Source: Chryseobacterium phosphatilyticum (GTDB lineage Bacteria > Bacteroidota > Bacteroidia > Flavobacteriales > Weeksellaceae). Taken from it: a stretch of 64,000 bases of DNA. How positions within the stretch are numbered: position 1 is the stretch's first letter; each line of letters opens with the position of its first letter. Of this stretch, positions 53,695 to 62,935 are shown piece by piece. The stretch is taken from positions 160,059-224,058 of the forward strand of contig NZ_PPED02000002.1 in NCBI RefSeq assembly GCF_002899825.2, in the 5' to 3' direction. The position numbers were made by a program, and so were the translations under genes. Under the pieces are notes generated by a model, which worked only from the letters and a program-made list of their open reading frames with translations, was not told the origin of the DNA and did no database searches.

Positions 53695-54942
53695 ATGAAC
53701 AGAATTGCAATGCTGTGCCTGGCCATTTCCTCATCTGCGGCAGCACAACAGCAAATGTCTCTTTTGGAGTGTGAAGAAGCTTTCCAGAAGAATAACCTTC
53801 AATTGCTTGCTGCTCAATATAACATCAGCGAAGCAGAAGCAGATATTATTCAGGCAAAAATCTGGGATCAGCCTAATTTATCTGTGGAGCTGAATGCTTT
53901 TGACCCGGAGAATAACAAAGTTCTTCACATAGGCTCTACAGGAGCAAAAGAATTTGGTATCGATCAGCTTCTTGTCCTGGGTGGAAAAAGAAAGAACGAA
54001 GTAGCATTTGCAAAATCCAATAAAGAAATTGCAGAACTCCAGTTCAAAGGATTGGTGATAGACCTGAGAGCCCAATTGAGAAACACTTTCTACAGTATTA
54101 TTTTTGATGAAAAAAAAGAACAAAATGTAGATCTTCAGCTGAAGTATATTACGAATCTGCTCAATGCCTACGAAAGTCAGAATAAAAAAGGGAATGTTTC
54201 ATTAAAAGATGTGGTGAGACTTCAGTCCCTGGTAATAGGATTACAAAATGATAGAACTGAGATCACCAATAATATCATTCAGGAAAAACAGACGCTGAAG
54301 CTGCTTACCGGAAACAAGACAGATATTGAACCGATAATTTCTGAAGAAGAATTAGAGCAGCTATTCAACAGGCAACCATTGATAAATCTGGAAGAGTTGC
54401 AACAAAAAGCAGTAGAAAACAATACCAATTACCTCACCTTCATCAAAATTACAGAAAGCAGTCAGCTTAATCTAAAATGGCAAAAATCTCTTAATATTCC
54501 TGATTTGACAGTGGGAGCGCGCTACACCCAAAGAGGGGCCGCTTTTGACAATCAGGTTGCCGTATCTTTTGGAATCCCCATCCCTTTGTGGAAAAAGAAT
54601 AAAGGGAATGAGATGAAAGCCGAATTCCAGATCGAAGAAAGTAAAAAGGATGAAGAAAGACAAAAACAAGAGTTGCTGGCCCAGGTCAATACCACTTACA
54701 AAATATGGGACAATCAGTACCAGCAGTATTATACTTTGAAACCTCATGATTTTAAAAATATGGATTTGGTATTTAACGGAATCGTCACCAACTTCCAAAG
54801 AGGGAATGTAAGTCTTATTGAATTCACAGACTTCATGGAAAGCTACAAGCAAAGTGTTCTTCACATTTATGATATGAAAAAACAGATTATGCTTTCAGCA
54901 GAGCAACTTAATCAACTCGTACAAACGAAAATCTTCTATTAA
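53695..54942 (+). CDS. TolC-family outer-membrane efflux protein, CzcC-like
   Basis: Outer-membrane channel of a tripartite exporter. A signal peptide of about 17 residues (ending AAAQQ) is followed by two long alpha-helical halves typical of the outer-membrane efflux repeat (LLECEEAFQKNNLQLLAAQYNI, then LNIPDLTVGARYTQRGAAFDNQ and the second helical repeat to LIEFTDFMESYKQS). 415 residues fits the CzcC type. It starts the three-gene efflux operon; the adaptor begins 4 bases after its stop. Confidence 0.9.
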   Translation: MNRIAMLCLAISSSAAAQQQMSLLECEEAFQKNNLQLLAAQYNISEAEADIIQAKIWDQPNLSVELNAFDPENNKVLHIGSTGAKEFGIDQLLVLGGKRKNEVAFAKSNKEIAELQFKGLVIDLRAQLRNTFYSIIFDEKKEQNVDLQLKYITNLLNAYESQNKKGNVSLKDVVRLQSLVIGLQNDRTEITNNIIQEKQTLKLLTGNKTDIEPIISEEELEQLFNRQPLINLEELQQKAVENNTNYLTFIKITESSQLNLKWQKSLNIPDLTVGARYTQRGAAFDNQVAVSFGIPIPLWKKNKGNEMKAEFQIEESKKDEERQKQELLAQVNTTYKIWDNQYQQYYTLKPHDFKNMDLVFNGIVTNFQRGNVSLIEFTDFMESYKQSVLHIYDMKKQIMLSAEQLNQLVQTKIFY

Positions 54943-54946
54943 AATA

Positions 54947-56032
54947 ATGAAAAAATATATTATCCCTGTATTGGTAGGTCTGTCATTAATGGCTTGCTCT
55001 AAGAAAGAGGAAGAAAAAACAAATCAGGCTAAAAAAGGATTCGAACTGAGTAATACCATGTTGAATTCCATTTCTTTAGCTAAAGTTGAAACAAAAAATA
55101 TTGAAAATGAGTATAGTTTTTACGGAAAGATTTCAGCAGATAAAAATAGCTATATAGATGTTTACCCACTGGTTGGGGGCAATGTAATGAGTGTGAATGT
55201 TGAGCTGGGTGATTATGTTAAAAAAGGTCAGATTCTGGCCACAATCAGAAGTACAGAACTTGCGGAAATTCAAAAAGATGTAAGTGATGCCAAAACAGAT
55301 TTGGTCGTTGCCAAGAACAATTTGCGGGTTTCCAAAGAATTATATGAAGGAAAACTGAATACCGAAAGAGATGTGCTGGAAGCAAAAAGTCAATTACAGA
55401 AGGCACAGGATCAGTTGCAGAGAGCTACAGCTGTAAGTACAGTTTATAATGTCAAAACCGGGAATATCTATAGTGTTATTGCTCCTATCAACGGTTATAT
55501 TGTTCAGAAAAATATCAATAAAGATATGCAGTTGAGAAGCGACAGAAGTGAAAATATTTTTGATGTTGCCAATACCACCAATGTATGGGCAATTATGAAC
55601 GTTAATGAATCTGACATTGATAAAATAAACCTGGGTATGAAAGCTCAGGTATCCACTCTTTCTTATCCTGATAAAGTATTTGATGGGAAAATTGATAAAA
55701 TATTTAAAATTATTGACCCGCAAACCAATGCAATGCAGGCGAGAGTTGTTCTGAATAATGCCAATGGATTACTTATCCCGGATAGCAAGGCAACGATAAA
55801 AGTTTTCAATTCGGAAAATAATACCATGTTGACTGTTCCCTCTAAGTCTGTCATTTTTGATGATAATAAAAGTTTTGTCGTTATTTTCAAATCACGGACA
55901 GACGTCAAGATCAGAGAGGTTAAAGTATTGAAGCAGGTGGGCGATATCACTTATATAACAGATGGTCTTAAAGAAGGAGAAGAAGTGATCACTAATAATC
56001 AGCTTTTGATATACCGCTCCTTGAATAGCTAA
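54947..56032 (+). CDS. RND efflux periplasmic adaptor lipoprotein, CzcB-like
   Basis: Membrane-fusion protein linking the inner-membrane pump to the TolC-like channel. Lipobox SLMACS (Cys17) anchors it to the membrane. The HlyD-type core is visible: biotinyl-lipoyl half motif GGNVMSVNVELGDYVKKGQIL (about 83-100), a coiled-coil hairpin with SKELYEGKLNTERDVLEAKSQ, then the second half and beta-barrel (NVWAIMNVNESD). 361 residues is usual. No metal-binding histidine-rich N-terminus is seen. It lies 62 bases before czcA. Confidence 0.9.
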   Translation: MKKYIIPVLVGLSLMACSKKEEEKTNQAKKGFELSNTMLNSISLAKVETKNIENEYSFYGKISADKNSYIDVYPLVGGNVMSVNVELGDYVKKGQILATIRSTELAEIQKDVSDAKTDLVVAKNNLRVSKELYEGKLNTERDVLEAKSQLQKAQDQLQRATAVSTVYNVKTGNIYSVIAPINGYIVQKNINKDMQLRSDRSENIFDVANTTNVWAIMNVNESDIDKINLGMKAQVSTLSYPDKVFDGKIDKIFKIIDPQTNAMQARVVLNNANGLLIPDSKATIKVFNSENNTMLTVPSKSVIFDDNKSFVVIFKSRTDVKIREVKVLKQVGDITYITDGLKEGEEVITNNQLLIYRSLNS

Positions 56033-56094
56033 AAACTGTAGTGATTTAAAATAATTTCTTTCAACGGCTTTTTTAGGTCATCAATGTATCAGTC

Positions 56095-59000
56095 ATGAAT
56101 AAATTCATTAAAAATATAATTGCTTTTTCACTAAAAAATAAAGCATTTACCTTTATCTGGGTCGCTATTTTGGCAATATCCGGATTCATAAGCTTCAAAA
56201 ATATGCCCATTGAAGCTTTTCCGGATGTAACCAATACTCAGATTGTCATCATAACCCAGTGGAATGGGCGTAGTGCAGAAGAAGTAGAACGTTTTGTTAC
56301 TACACCCATCGAATTGGCCATGAGCCCTGTTCAGAAGAAGACAAGTGTGAGAAGTACCACTATGTTTGGACTCTCTATTGTTAAAATTCTGTTTGATGAC
56401 GGGGTGGATGATACTTTTGCCAGAAATCAGGTCAATAACCAATTAAGAACCATTAGCCTGCCTGATGAAGTAGATCCGGAAGTACAACCACCCTATGGGC
56501 CTACCGGTGAGATTTTCAGATATACACTGGAAAGTAAAACAAAAGACTCCCGTAAGCTGCTAACTCTGCAAAACTGGGTCATTGATCGTGCTTTACGAGG
56601 AGTACCCGGTGTAGCTGATATTAACGTCTTCGGAGGTCAGGATAAAGTTTTTGAGCTGAGTATTGATCCCAGAGCTTTGGATAAATACAATCTGACTCCA
56701 CTTCAGGTGTATGATGCCGTTACGAAAAGCAACCTTAATGTAGGGGGAGATGTTATTGAAAAAAATGGGCAGGCTTATGTCGTAAGAGGGATAGGTTTGG
56801 TAAAATCTGCTACAGATATCGGGAATATTACCATTCAGAACGATAGTGGAAATCCTGTTTTGGTAAAAAATGTTGCAGAAGTTCATGAGAGCTCCATGCC
56901 GAGAGTAGGGCAGGCTGCCCTCAATAATCATGATGATACCGTAGAAGGAATTGTCGTGATGAGAAAAGGGGAGAACCCGAGAGAAGTACTGGTAGGAGTA
57001 AAAGCCAAAATCAAAGAACTCAATGAAAAGATCCTACCCAAAGATGTAAAAATGGTAACCTTCTACGATCGTGACAATCTCATGGACTTTACAACGAAAA
57101 CCGTAATGCATAACCTTATTGAAGGAATTGTACTGGTAACGGTAATTGTTTTAATTTTCATGGCAGACTGGAGAACGACGCTGATAGTTTCCATTATCAT
57201 TCCGTTATCCCTGTTGTTCGCATTTTTATGTTTAAAACTTGCCGGGATGAGCGCAAATTTACTTTCATTAGGTGCTGTAGACTTCGGGATTATCATTGAC
57301 GGAGCCGTCGTCATGGTGGAAGGTCTCTTTGTAATGCTGGATCATAAAGCTCATAAATATGGGATGGAGAAATTTAATAAACTGGCGAAAGGAGGCTGGA
57401 TCAAACAAACGGGAACCGGATTGGGAAAATCAATTTTCTTCTCCAAGTTAATTATCATTACTTCCCTTCTCCCGATTTTTTCTTTCCAGAAAGTAGAAGG
57501 GAAGATGTTCTCTCCTTTAGCCTTTACATTGGGATTTGCTTTAATAGGAGCCCTAATCTTTACATTGACGCTGGTACCGGTTTTATCCCATATTCTTTTA
57601 AATAAAAATGTAAAAGAAAAAAATAACCCGTTTGTGAATTTCTGGGATAGGATTGTGCTAAAAGGCTTTAATATGACATTTAAGCATAAAAAAATGAGCA
57701 TGATCGTTGCCATTTCATTTCTTGCCGTGACTTTGTTTTCAGGGAAATTTTTAGGAACAGAGTTTCTTCCGCAGCTTAATGAAGGGTCTCTCTGGATTAC
57801 TGCCGAAATGCCAATGAGCTCATCATTAAAAGAATCTCTCAAAACAGCCAATCTTCTAAAGAAAGATATTCTGAGCTTTTCCGAAGTAACCGATGTTTTG
57901 GCGCAGACAGGTAGAAGCAATGACGGAACGGATCCCAACGGGTTTGGGTTCGTACAATTTGCAGTCAACCTTCAGCCCAGAGACGAGTGGAAACGGAAGA
58001 TCACCTATGAAGAATTAATCAATGAAATTGATAAAAAGCTAAGAAGCTATCAGGGAATTACTTTTAATTATTCACAACCGATTTCAGATAACGTAGCGGA
58101 AGCTGTGGCAGGATTTAAAGCTGAAAACGGAATAAAAATTTATGGAGATAATCTTGAAACCTTAGATAAACTAGCCCATGAAGTTTTAACAAAGATCAAA
58201 GATGTGGATGGGGTAAAAGATCCGGGAATCATTAAAAATATTGGTCAACCGGAAGTAAGCGTAGTCTTAGACAGAGATAAAATGGCTGCCTATGGAGTCA
58301 TGCCCGCTGATGCACAAGCTGTATTAGAAATGGCATTCGGAGGAAAAACAGCTTCTGAAATGTTTGATGGCGAAAGAAAATTTCCGATTCGTCTTCGCTA
58401 TTCCCAGGAGTACAGAACGGATGAAAATGATATTGCTTCACTAATGGTACCTACACAGGATGGAGCTAAAATTCCTTTAAAAGAGATCAGTACTATCGTT
58501 AAAGATAACGGTGCTGCATTTATTTACAGAGATAATATCAAAAGATATATTGGAGTGAAATTTTCCATTCGGGACCGGGACCTGGGAGGAACAATTGCTG
58601 ATGCACAAAAAAAAGTAGCAACTATTGAACTTCCTGATGGGTATTCTGTAGGATGGACGGGGCAGTTTGAGAATCAACAACGTGCCTCTCACAGGTTGGC
58701 TCAGGTGGTACCTGTAAGTATTTTGATGATATTCTTCCTTTTGTTTGTGCTTTTTGGAAATATGAAAGATTCTCTTCTTGTTTTAGCCAATGTCCCTTTT
58801 GCATTGATTGGAGGAATCATTGCTTTGCATGTTACAGGAATCAATTTTGGTATTTCCGCAGGGGTAGGGATGATTGCTCTTCTCGGAATCTGTATCCAGA
58901 ATGGGGTAATTCTTATTACAGAGTTTCATCAGAATGTCCGAGACGGTTTGGATATTGATACGGCTATCCTTGCCGGAGTGAAATCCAGAACCAGGCCAGT

Positions 59001-59193
59001 GATCATGACCGCTCTTATGGCGTCGATAGGATTGATGCCCGCAGCATTATCAACGGGAATTGGCTCAGAGTCTCAAAAACCTCTGGCCATTGTGATCATC
59101 GGAGGATTGATCACTGCAACGGTGCTTACCCTGCTTATTTTCCCTATTATATTCTGGATTTTCAATAGAACTAAAAAGCTGCGCCAAGCCTGA
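56095..59193 (+). CDS. Heavy-metal efflux RND transporter, CzcA/CusA family
   Basis: Proton-driven inner-membrane pump of 1032 residues with the RND plan: helix 1, large periplasmic porter loop, helices 2-7, second loop, helices 8-12. The opening AFSLKNKAF, NMPIEAFPDVTN and QVNNQLRTISLPDEVDPE are typical. In the fourth-helix signature the protein has DFGIIIDGAVVMVEG. The HME1 group (Co/Zn/Cd) has DFG-x3-DGA, so divalent cations rather than Cu/Ag are the more likely cargo, though the final Asn is Gly here. It ends with the stretch SIGLMPAALSTGIGSE typical of the family. Terminator at 59220. Confidence 0.92.
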   Translation: MNKFIKNIIAFSLKNKAFTFIWVAILAISGFISFKNMPIEAFPDVTNTQIVIITQWNGRSAEEVERFVTTPIELAMSPVQKKTSVRSTTMFGLSIVKILFDDGVDDTFARNQVNNQLRTISLPDEVDPEVQPPYGPTGEIFRYTLESKTKDSRKLLTLQNWVIDRALRGVPGVADINVFGGQDKVFELSIDPRALDKYNLTPLQVYDAVTKSNLNVGGDVIEKNGQAYVVRGIGLVKSATDIGNITIQNDSGNPVLVKNVAEVHESSMPRVGQAALNNHDDTVEGIVVMRKGENPREVLVGVKAKIKELNEKILPKDVKMVTFYDRDNLMDFTTKTVMHNLIEGIVLVTVIVLIFMADWRTTLIVSIIIPLSLLFAFLCLKLAGMSANLLSLGAVDFGIIIDGAVVMVEGLFVMLDHKAHKYGMEKFNKLAKGGWIKQTGTGLGKSIFFSKLIIITSLLPIFSFQKVEGKMFSPLAFTLGFALIGALIFTLTLVPVLSHILLNKNVKEKNNPFVNFWDRIVLKGFNMTFKHKKMSMIVAISFLAVTLFSGKFLGTEFLPQLNEGSLWITAEMPMSSSLKESLKTANLLKKDILSFSEVTDVLAQTGRSNDGTDPNGFGFVQFAVNLQPRDEWKRKITYEELINEIDKKLRSYQGITFNYSQPISDNVAEAVAGFKAENGIKIYGDNLETLDKLAHEVLTKIKDVDGVKDPGIIKNIGQPEVSVVLDRDKMAAYGVMPADAQAVLEMAFGGKTASEMFDGERKFPIRLRYSQEYRTDENDIASLMVPTQDGAKIPLKEISTIVKDNGAAFIYRDNIKRYIGVKFSIRDRDLGGTIADAQKKVATIELPDGYSVGWTGQFENQQRASHRLAQVVPVSILMIFFLLFVLFGNMKDSLLVLANVPFALIGGIIALHVTGINFGISAGVGMIALLGICIQNGVILITEFHQNVRDGLDIDTAILAGVKSRTRPVIMTALMASIGLMPAALSTGIGSESQKPLAIVIIGGLITATVLTLLIFPIIFWIFNRTKKLRQA

Positions 59194-59219
59194 TTATCTT
59201 TTATTTTATATATTAATTG

Positions 59220-59250
59220 AGTCTGGAATATTCTGTATTTCAGGCTTTTT
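59220..59250 (+). terminator. Rho-independent terminator of the efflux operon
   Basis: Eleven-bp stem agtctggaata / tatttcaggct with two G-T pairs, five-base loop, then five T's. Confidence 0.75.
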
Positions 59251-59294
59251 CATAAAAGGTTTCAGAAAGTTTTTTTCAATCGGGAAAAATTACG

Positions 59295-59302
59295 TAAATT
59301 TG
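59295..59302 (+). promoter_or_regulatory. Upstream -7 promoter box before tuf
   Basis: TAAATTTG followed by CAG, about 150 bases before the tuf start; a possible second tuf promoter. No clear -33 TTG. Confidence 0.4.
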
Positions 59303-59377
59303 CAGTCTCAATACGTTAAATATAAGGTTTGTCCTTCATTGGATGAGAATATTGAAAGTTTTTTAAATAAAAAGTTT

Positions 59378-59404
59378 TTGGTATTTAAAAATTCATTATA
59401 TTTG
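59378..59404 (+). promoter_or_regulatory. Promoter of tuf
   Basis: TTG at 59378-59380 and TATATTTG at 59397-59404, 16-base spacer, followed by CACACC; 43 bases before the tuf start. A strong match, as expected for a highly expressed gene. Confidence 0.65.
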
Positions 59405-59447
59405 CACACCGAAAATTTGAAAAACAATAAATAAATAATTTTAAATC

Positions 59448-60659
59448 ATGGCAAAGGAAACGTTTAATCGTAACAAACCACACTTGAACATTGGTACTAT
59501 TGGTCACGTTGACCATGGTAAAACTACTCTTACAGCTGCTATTTCTGCTGTATTAGCTAGCAAAGGTCTTGCTGAGAAAAAAGACTTCTCTGCAATTGAC
59601 TCTGCTCCAGAAGAAAAAGAAAGAGGTATTACTATCAATACTGCTCACATTGAATACGAAACTGAAAAAAGACACTATGCTCACGTTGACTGTCCAGGTC
59701 ACGCCGACTATGTTAAGAACATGGTAACTGGTGCTGCTCAGATGGATGGAGCTATCGTAGTATGTGCTGCAACTGACGGTCCAATGCCTCAGACTAGAGA
59801 ACATATCCTACTTTGCCGTCAGGTAAACGTACCAAGAATCGTTGTTTTTATGAACAAAGTTGACATGGTAGATGACGCTGAATTATTAGAGCTAGTTGAA
59901 ATGGAACTTAGAGACTTATTGTCTACTTACGAATTTGACGGAGATAACTCTCCAGTAATTCAAGGTTCTGCACTAGGAGCTCTTACGGCTGCTACTGCTT
60001 CTCCTGCTAACACAGAAGATAAGTGGTTCAAAAGCGTAGAAGAATTAATGGATGCTGTTGATACTTGGATCGAGCAACCACCAAGAGATACTGATAAGCC
60101 TTTCTTGATGCCAATCGAAGACGTATTCTCTATTACAGGTAGAGGTACTGTAGCAACTGGTAGAATCGAGGCTGGTGTTATCAACACTGGTGATCCAGTT
60201 GATATCGTAGGTATGGGTGACGAGAAATTAACTTCTACTATTACAGGAGTTGAGATGTTCAGAAAGATCCTAGATAGAGGTGAAGCTGGAGATAACGTAG
60301 GTCTATTGTTGAGAGGTATTGAAAAAACTGACATCAAGAGAGGTATGGTTATCGCTAAGAAAGATTCAGTGAAACCACACAAAAAATTCAAAGCTTCTGT
60401 TTATATCCTTTCTAAGGAAGAAGGTGGACGTCACACTCCATTCCACAACAAGTACCGTCCTCAGTTCTACGTAAGAACTACTGACGTTACAGGTGAAATC
60501 TTCTTACCAGAAGGTGTAGAAATGGTAATGCCAGGAGATAACTTAGAGATCACTGTAGAATTGTTACAGCCAATCGCTCTTAACGTAGGTCTTAGATTTG
60601 CGATCAGAGAAGGAGGTAGAACAGTTGGATCTGGTCAGGTTACTGAAATCTTAGATTAA
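59448..60659 (+). CDS. tuf: Elongation factor Tu
   Basis: GTPase that brings aminoacyl-tRNA to the ribosome. P-loop GHVDHGKT at 19-26, switch [11 protein letters not shown] near 83, NKVD near 138, and the domain 2/3 sequences to [10 protein letters not shown]. At 403 residues it is about 8 longer than most; the extra residues lie after SALGAL near 178-188 ([12 protein letters not shown]). Codon use is strongly biased as in other ribosomal-level genes. It is followed by a terminator, then tRNA-Trp, secE and nusG. Confidence 0.98.
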   Translation: MAKETFNRNKPHLNIGTIGHVDHGKTTLTAAISAVLASKGLAEKKDFSAIDSAPEEKERGITINTAHIEYETEKRHYAHVDCPGHADYVKNMVTGAAQMDGAIVVCAATDGPMPQTREHILLCRQVNVPRIVVFMNKVDMVDDAELLELVEMELRDLLSTYEFDGDNSPVIQGSALGALTAATASPANTEDKWFKSVEELMDAVDTWIEQPPRDTDKPFLMPIEDVFSITGRGTVATGRIEAGVINTGDPVDIVGMGDEKLTSTITGVEMFRKILDRGEAGDNVGLLLRGIEKTDIKRGMVIAKKDSVKPHKKFKASVYILSKEEGGRHTPFHNKYRPQFYVRTTDVTGEIFLPEGVEMVMPGDNLEITVELLQPIALNVGLRFAIREGGRTVGSGQVTEILD

Positions 60660-60674
60660 TATCTTAAAATAAAT

Positions 60675-60712
60675 AAAGCTTCCGCAAGGAATCTCTTGCG
60701 GAAGCTTTTATC
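60675..60712 (+). terminator. Rho-independent terminator after tuf
   Basis: Fourteen-bp stem aaagcttccgcaag / cttgcggaagcttt, six-base loop, short T-run. It separates tuf from tRNA-Trp, so tRNA-Trp-secE-nusG rely on read-through or an unseen promoter. Confidence 0.85.
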
Positions 60713-60713
60713 T

Positions 60714-60784
60714 ACGGGCATCGTCCAATGGTAGGATACCGGTCTCCAAAACCGTTGATCAGGGTTCGAATCCTTGTGCCCGTG
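60714..60784 (+). tRNA. tRNA-Trp(CCA)
   Basis: Acceptor ACGGGCA / TGCCCGT, discriminator G, anticodon loop CTCCAAA with anticodon CCA, T-arm AGGGTTCGAATCCTT. 71 nt. Conserved site between tuf and secE. Confidence 0.95.
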
Positions 60785-60796
60785 CAAATATAAATT

Positions 60797-61003
60797 ATGA
60801 GTTCATTTGTCGATTTTTTAAAAGGTTCTTATAACGAATTTAGACATAAAGTTGAATGGCCAAAATGGGCTGACCTTCAGTCATCTACAATTGTAGTGAC
60901 TATTGCGACAGTGATCTTGGCTTTATTTACTTTTGGAGTTGATGAATTGTTTTCAAAAGCAATCAGCAACATAATAGGAATGCTAATCAACTTGTTCAAT
61001 TAA
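60797..61003 (+). CDS. secE: Preprotein translocase subunit SecE
   Basis: A 68-residue single-span membrane protein of the SecYEG channel. The family core is FLKGSYNEFRHKVEWPKWADLQSST followed by one membrane helix (about 32-52). It is 19 bases before nusG, the usual pair. Twelve bases separate it from tRNA-Trp. Confidence 0.95.
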   Translation: MSSFVDFLKGSYNEFRHKVEWPKWADLQSSTIVVTIATVILALFTFGVDELFSKAISNIIGMLINLFN

Positions 61004-61022
61004 TTAAAAGTATTTTCCCAAA

Positions 61023-61565
61023 ATGAGCGAATTGAAATGGTATGTGCTGAAAGCAATCAGCGGACAGGAAAATAAGGTAAAAAACTATATTGAGACAGAA
61101 ATCAAACGTTTAGGGTTTGAGCAGTACGTTACTCAGGTGGTTATTCCTATGGAAAAGGTAATTCAGATTAGAAACGGTAAAAAAGTTCCTAAAGAAAGAC
61201 CTTACTATCCTGGATACTTAATGATTGAAGCTGAACTGATGGGAGAGATTCCTCACGTTATCAAAAATATCCCTGGAGTTATTTCTTTCCTGAGCTTAAC
61301 AAAAGGAGGAGATCCTGTTCCCATGAGAAAATCTGAAGTAAACAGAATGTTGGGAAGAATGGATGAGCTTTCAGAATTTGCAAGCGATGTTGAAATCCCT
61401 TATATTGTTGGTGAAAACGTTAAAGTAATTGACGGTCCATTCAACGGATTCAATGGTACAGTTGAGAAAATTCTTGAGGACAAAAAGAAAATTGAAGTTT
61501 CTGTATTGATCTTCGGTAGAAAAACCCCTATGGAATTGAGCTATATGCAAGTAGAAAAAGTATAA
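61023..61565 (+). CDS. nusG: Transcription termination/antitermination factor NusG
   Basis: RNA-polymerase-associated factor. The NGN domain (about 1-120: KWYVLKAISGQENKVKNYIE, RPYYPGYLMIEAEL, PGVISFLS) and the C-terminal KOW domain (about 130-180: GENVKVIDGPFNGFNGTVEKI) are both complete. 180 residues is normal. A strong terminator follows directly, and the usual rplK does not follow within the window. Confidence 0.97.
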   Translation: MSELKWYVLKAISGQENKVKNYIETEIKRLGFEQYVTQVVIPMEKVIQIRNGKKVPKERPYYPGYLMIEAELMGEIPHVIKNIPGVISFLSLTKGGDPVPMRKSEVNRMLGRMDELSEFASDVEIPYIVGENVKVIDGPFNGFNGTVEKILEDKKKIEVSVLIFGRKTPMELSYMQVEKV

Positions 61566-61589
61566 TTAAAATATACTTCAAAATATATT

Positions 61590-61619
61590 AAGATCGCCTA
61601 AAGGCGATCTTTTTTTATT
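61590..61619 (+). terminator. Rho-independent terminator after nusG
   Basis: Perfect stem agatcgcc / ggcgatct with loop taaa and a long T-run, 25 bases after the stop. Confidence 0.92.
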
Positions 61620-62304
61620 TAATGTTTTTAAAATTAGTAGTAGAAAATAATAAGTAGAGAAAAGAATATGGACTCACCTATACTTTTTAACTAAACTCTT
61701 GTTGCTATTACTATAATTACCCAGAAGAGGCTTTTATATCTATGGAAGTGGAGAGAACCTGGTGGAGTGGGATACCACGAATGCAATAATCTGATCACAG
61801 TACTTGTTGCTGATTTAGCGGAAGAATTGATAAGTCTACATTATTTTTTTACTCCCTGGTTGTGTATGTAGGTTTTAAAATGTTTTACTTTATGTTGTTT
61901 AGTAATTTTATTTCATAGGATATAGTTGATTGAGCTTTCTTATATAGTTAAACTGTTGTTTAATTATTTTGTTTTTTTTACATTCAACTTTTTTCTTAAT
62001 TAAAAAAGAGAAAGTTTTGTTAGCTTAATGCTTCTATATAACACTTTGACTTTTTGAAAAAATATCACATATATGGGAAAACCTTTGTGTTTACTTGCTA
62101 ATAAAGGGTTTCTATTATGTATTTCACTTTTTATGGCATGCTTATTGCAACCTATCAATCCTGTAATCCAAAAAACTTATATTTTTCATATTTATTACAT
62201 TGCTTTTTTGCAATGGCGATTTTTTATGTCTTTTAGATGGAAATTCACATGGAAAATGAAATTTGGGTACTTAAAACACAAACTTTATATAAACACATAG
62301 CCTA
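61620..62304. other. Long region without a convincing gene
   Basis: About 685 AT-rich bases. The stretch 61720-61845 is less AT-rich than its flanks; read in one frame it gives RGFYIYGSGENLVEWDTTNA before a stop, which could be a degraded gene fragment. A 75-codon frame at 62073-62300 ends just before the next gene but has abnormal composition (Phe, Cys, Trp-rich). A small inverted repeat CATTGC / GCAATG lies at 62198-62215. No TAnnTTTG promoter is clear before 62305; the best near match is GAAATTTG at 62258. Confidence 0.4.
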
Positions 62305-62922
62305 ATGACAAAAATTACTTCGATTATTCTTTTACTGGGTGCAGTTTGGATAAATGCACAGGTTGGAATTAATACAACTAAACCTGAAAAAGAGTTAACA
62401 GTTAATGGTACCATGAAAACATCAGGGATGGTTTTCAAGAAACCTATGGAAAAGTTAGGGGCAGATGAAAACTATACTTTCATCATTAAGTCTCCTGCAC
62501 CGGAGAACAAGATTACGGCTTATAACGATTCTTTTGTTCCTAATTCTCCTGCTCCCATTAATTTGGTGCAGTTTAAAATTACCTGTGATCCTTCAGATAA
62601 AGACTGGGTAAATCAATTTGATACGAAGATTAATTCAAATAAATTCCTTGTCGTGATTTCTTCTTTTGGATTCACACAACCTACCAGAACTTATTCTGCA
62701 GATTGGCTTACACCAATGCCTCAGATATTTGCTTATGCTGACGGAGGTACCTGGAAACTTAAAGCAGATTACCAGGGGTTTTCTCCGGATTCTTCGTTTC
62801 CTACCGGAGTATGGACCTTGAATTTATTAGTATTTGATAGATCTTATGCTAAGGATTTTAATTCTACTCAGGATCTTAGAGCTTCTACTACCGGTTCAGC
62901 CGCAGCTCCGTTAATTCAATAA
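62305..62922 (+). CDS. Secreted protein, (Q)VGINT family, paralogue 1
   Basis: A 205-residue exported protein of unknown function. The signal peptide ends near NAQ (residue 19) and the mature N-terminus begins VGINTTKPEKELTVNG, a motif common at the start of Bacteroidota secreted and fibre-like proteins. Beyond it I recognise no domain. It shares with the next two genes a central motif (FDTKINSNKFLVVISSF here) and a C-terminal block (GVWTLNLLVFDRSYAKDF). There is no T9SS tail. It is 13 bases before paralogue 2, so the three genes form a tandem operon. Confidence 0.7.
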   Translation: MTKITSIILLLGAVWINAQVGINTTKPEKELTVNGTMKTSGMVFKKPMEKLGADENYTFIIKSPAPENKITAYNDSFVPNSPAPINLVQFKITCDPSDKDWVNQFDTKINSNKFLVVISSFGFTQPTRTYSADWLTPMPQIFAYADGGTWKLKADYQGFSPDSSFPTGVWTLNLLVFDRSYAKDFNSTQDLRASTTGSAAAPLIQ

Positions 62923-62935
62923 AAACATAAACGAT

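Noticed and set aside
62073..62300. 75-codon frame just before the (Q)VGINT operon
   Set aside because: Composition rich in Phe, Trp and Cys with no signal or domain; typical of chance frames in AT-rich DNA.
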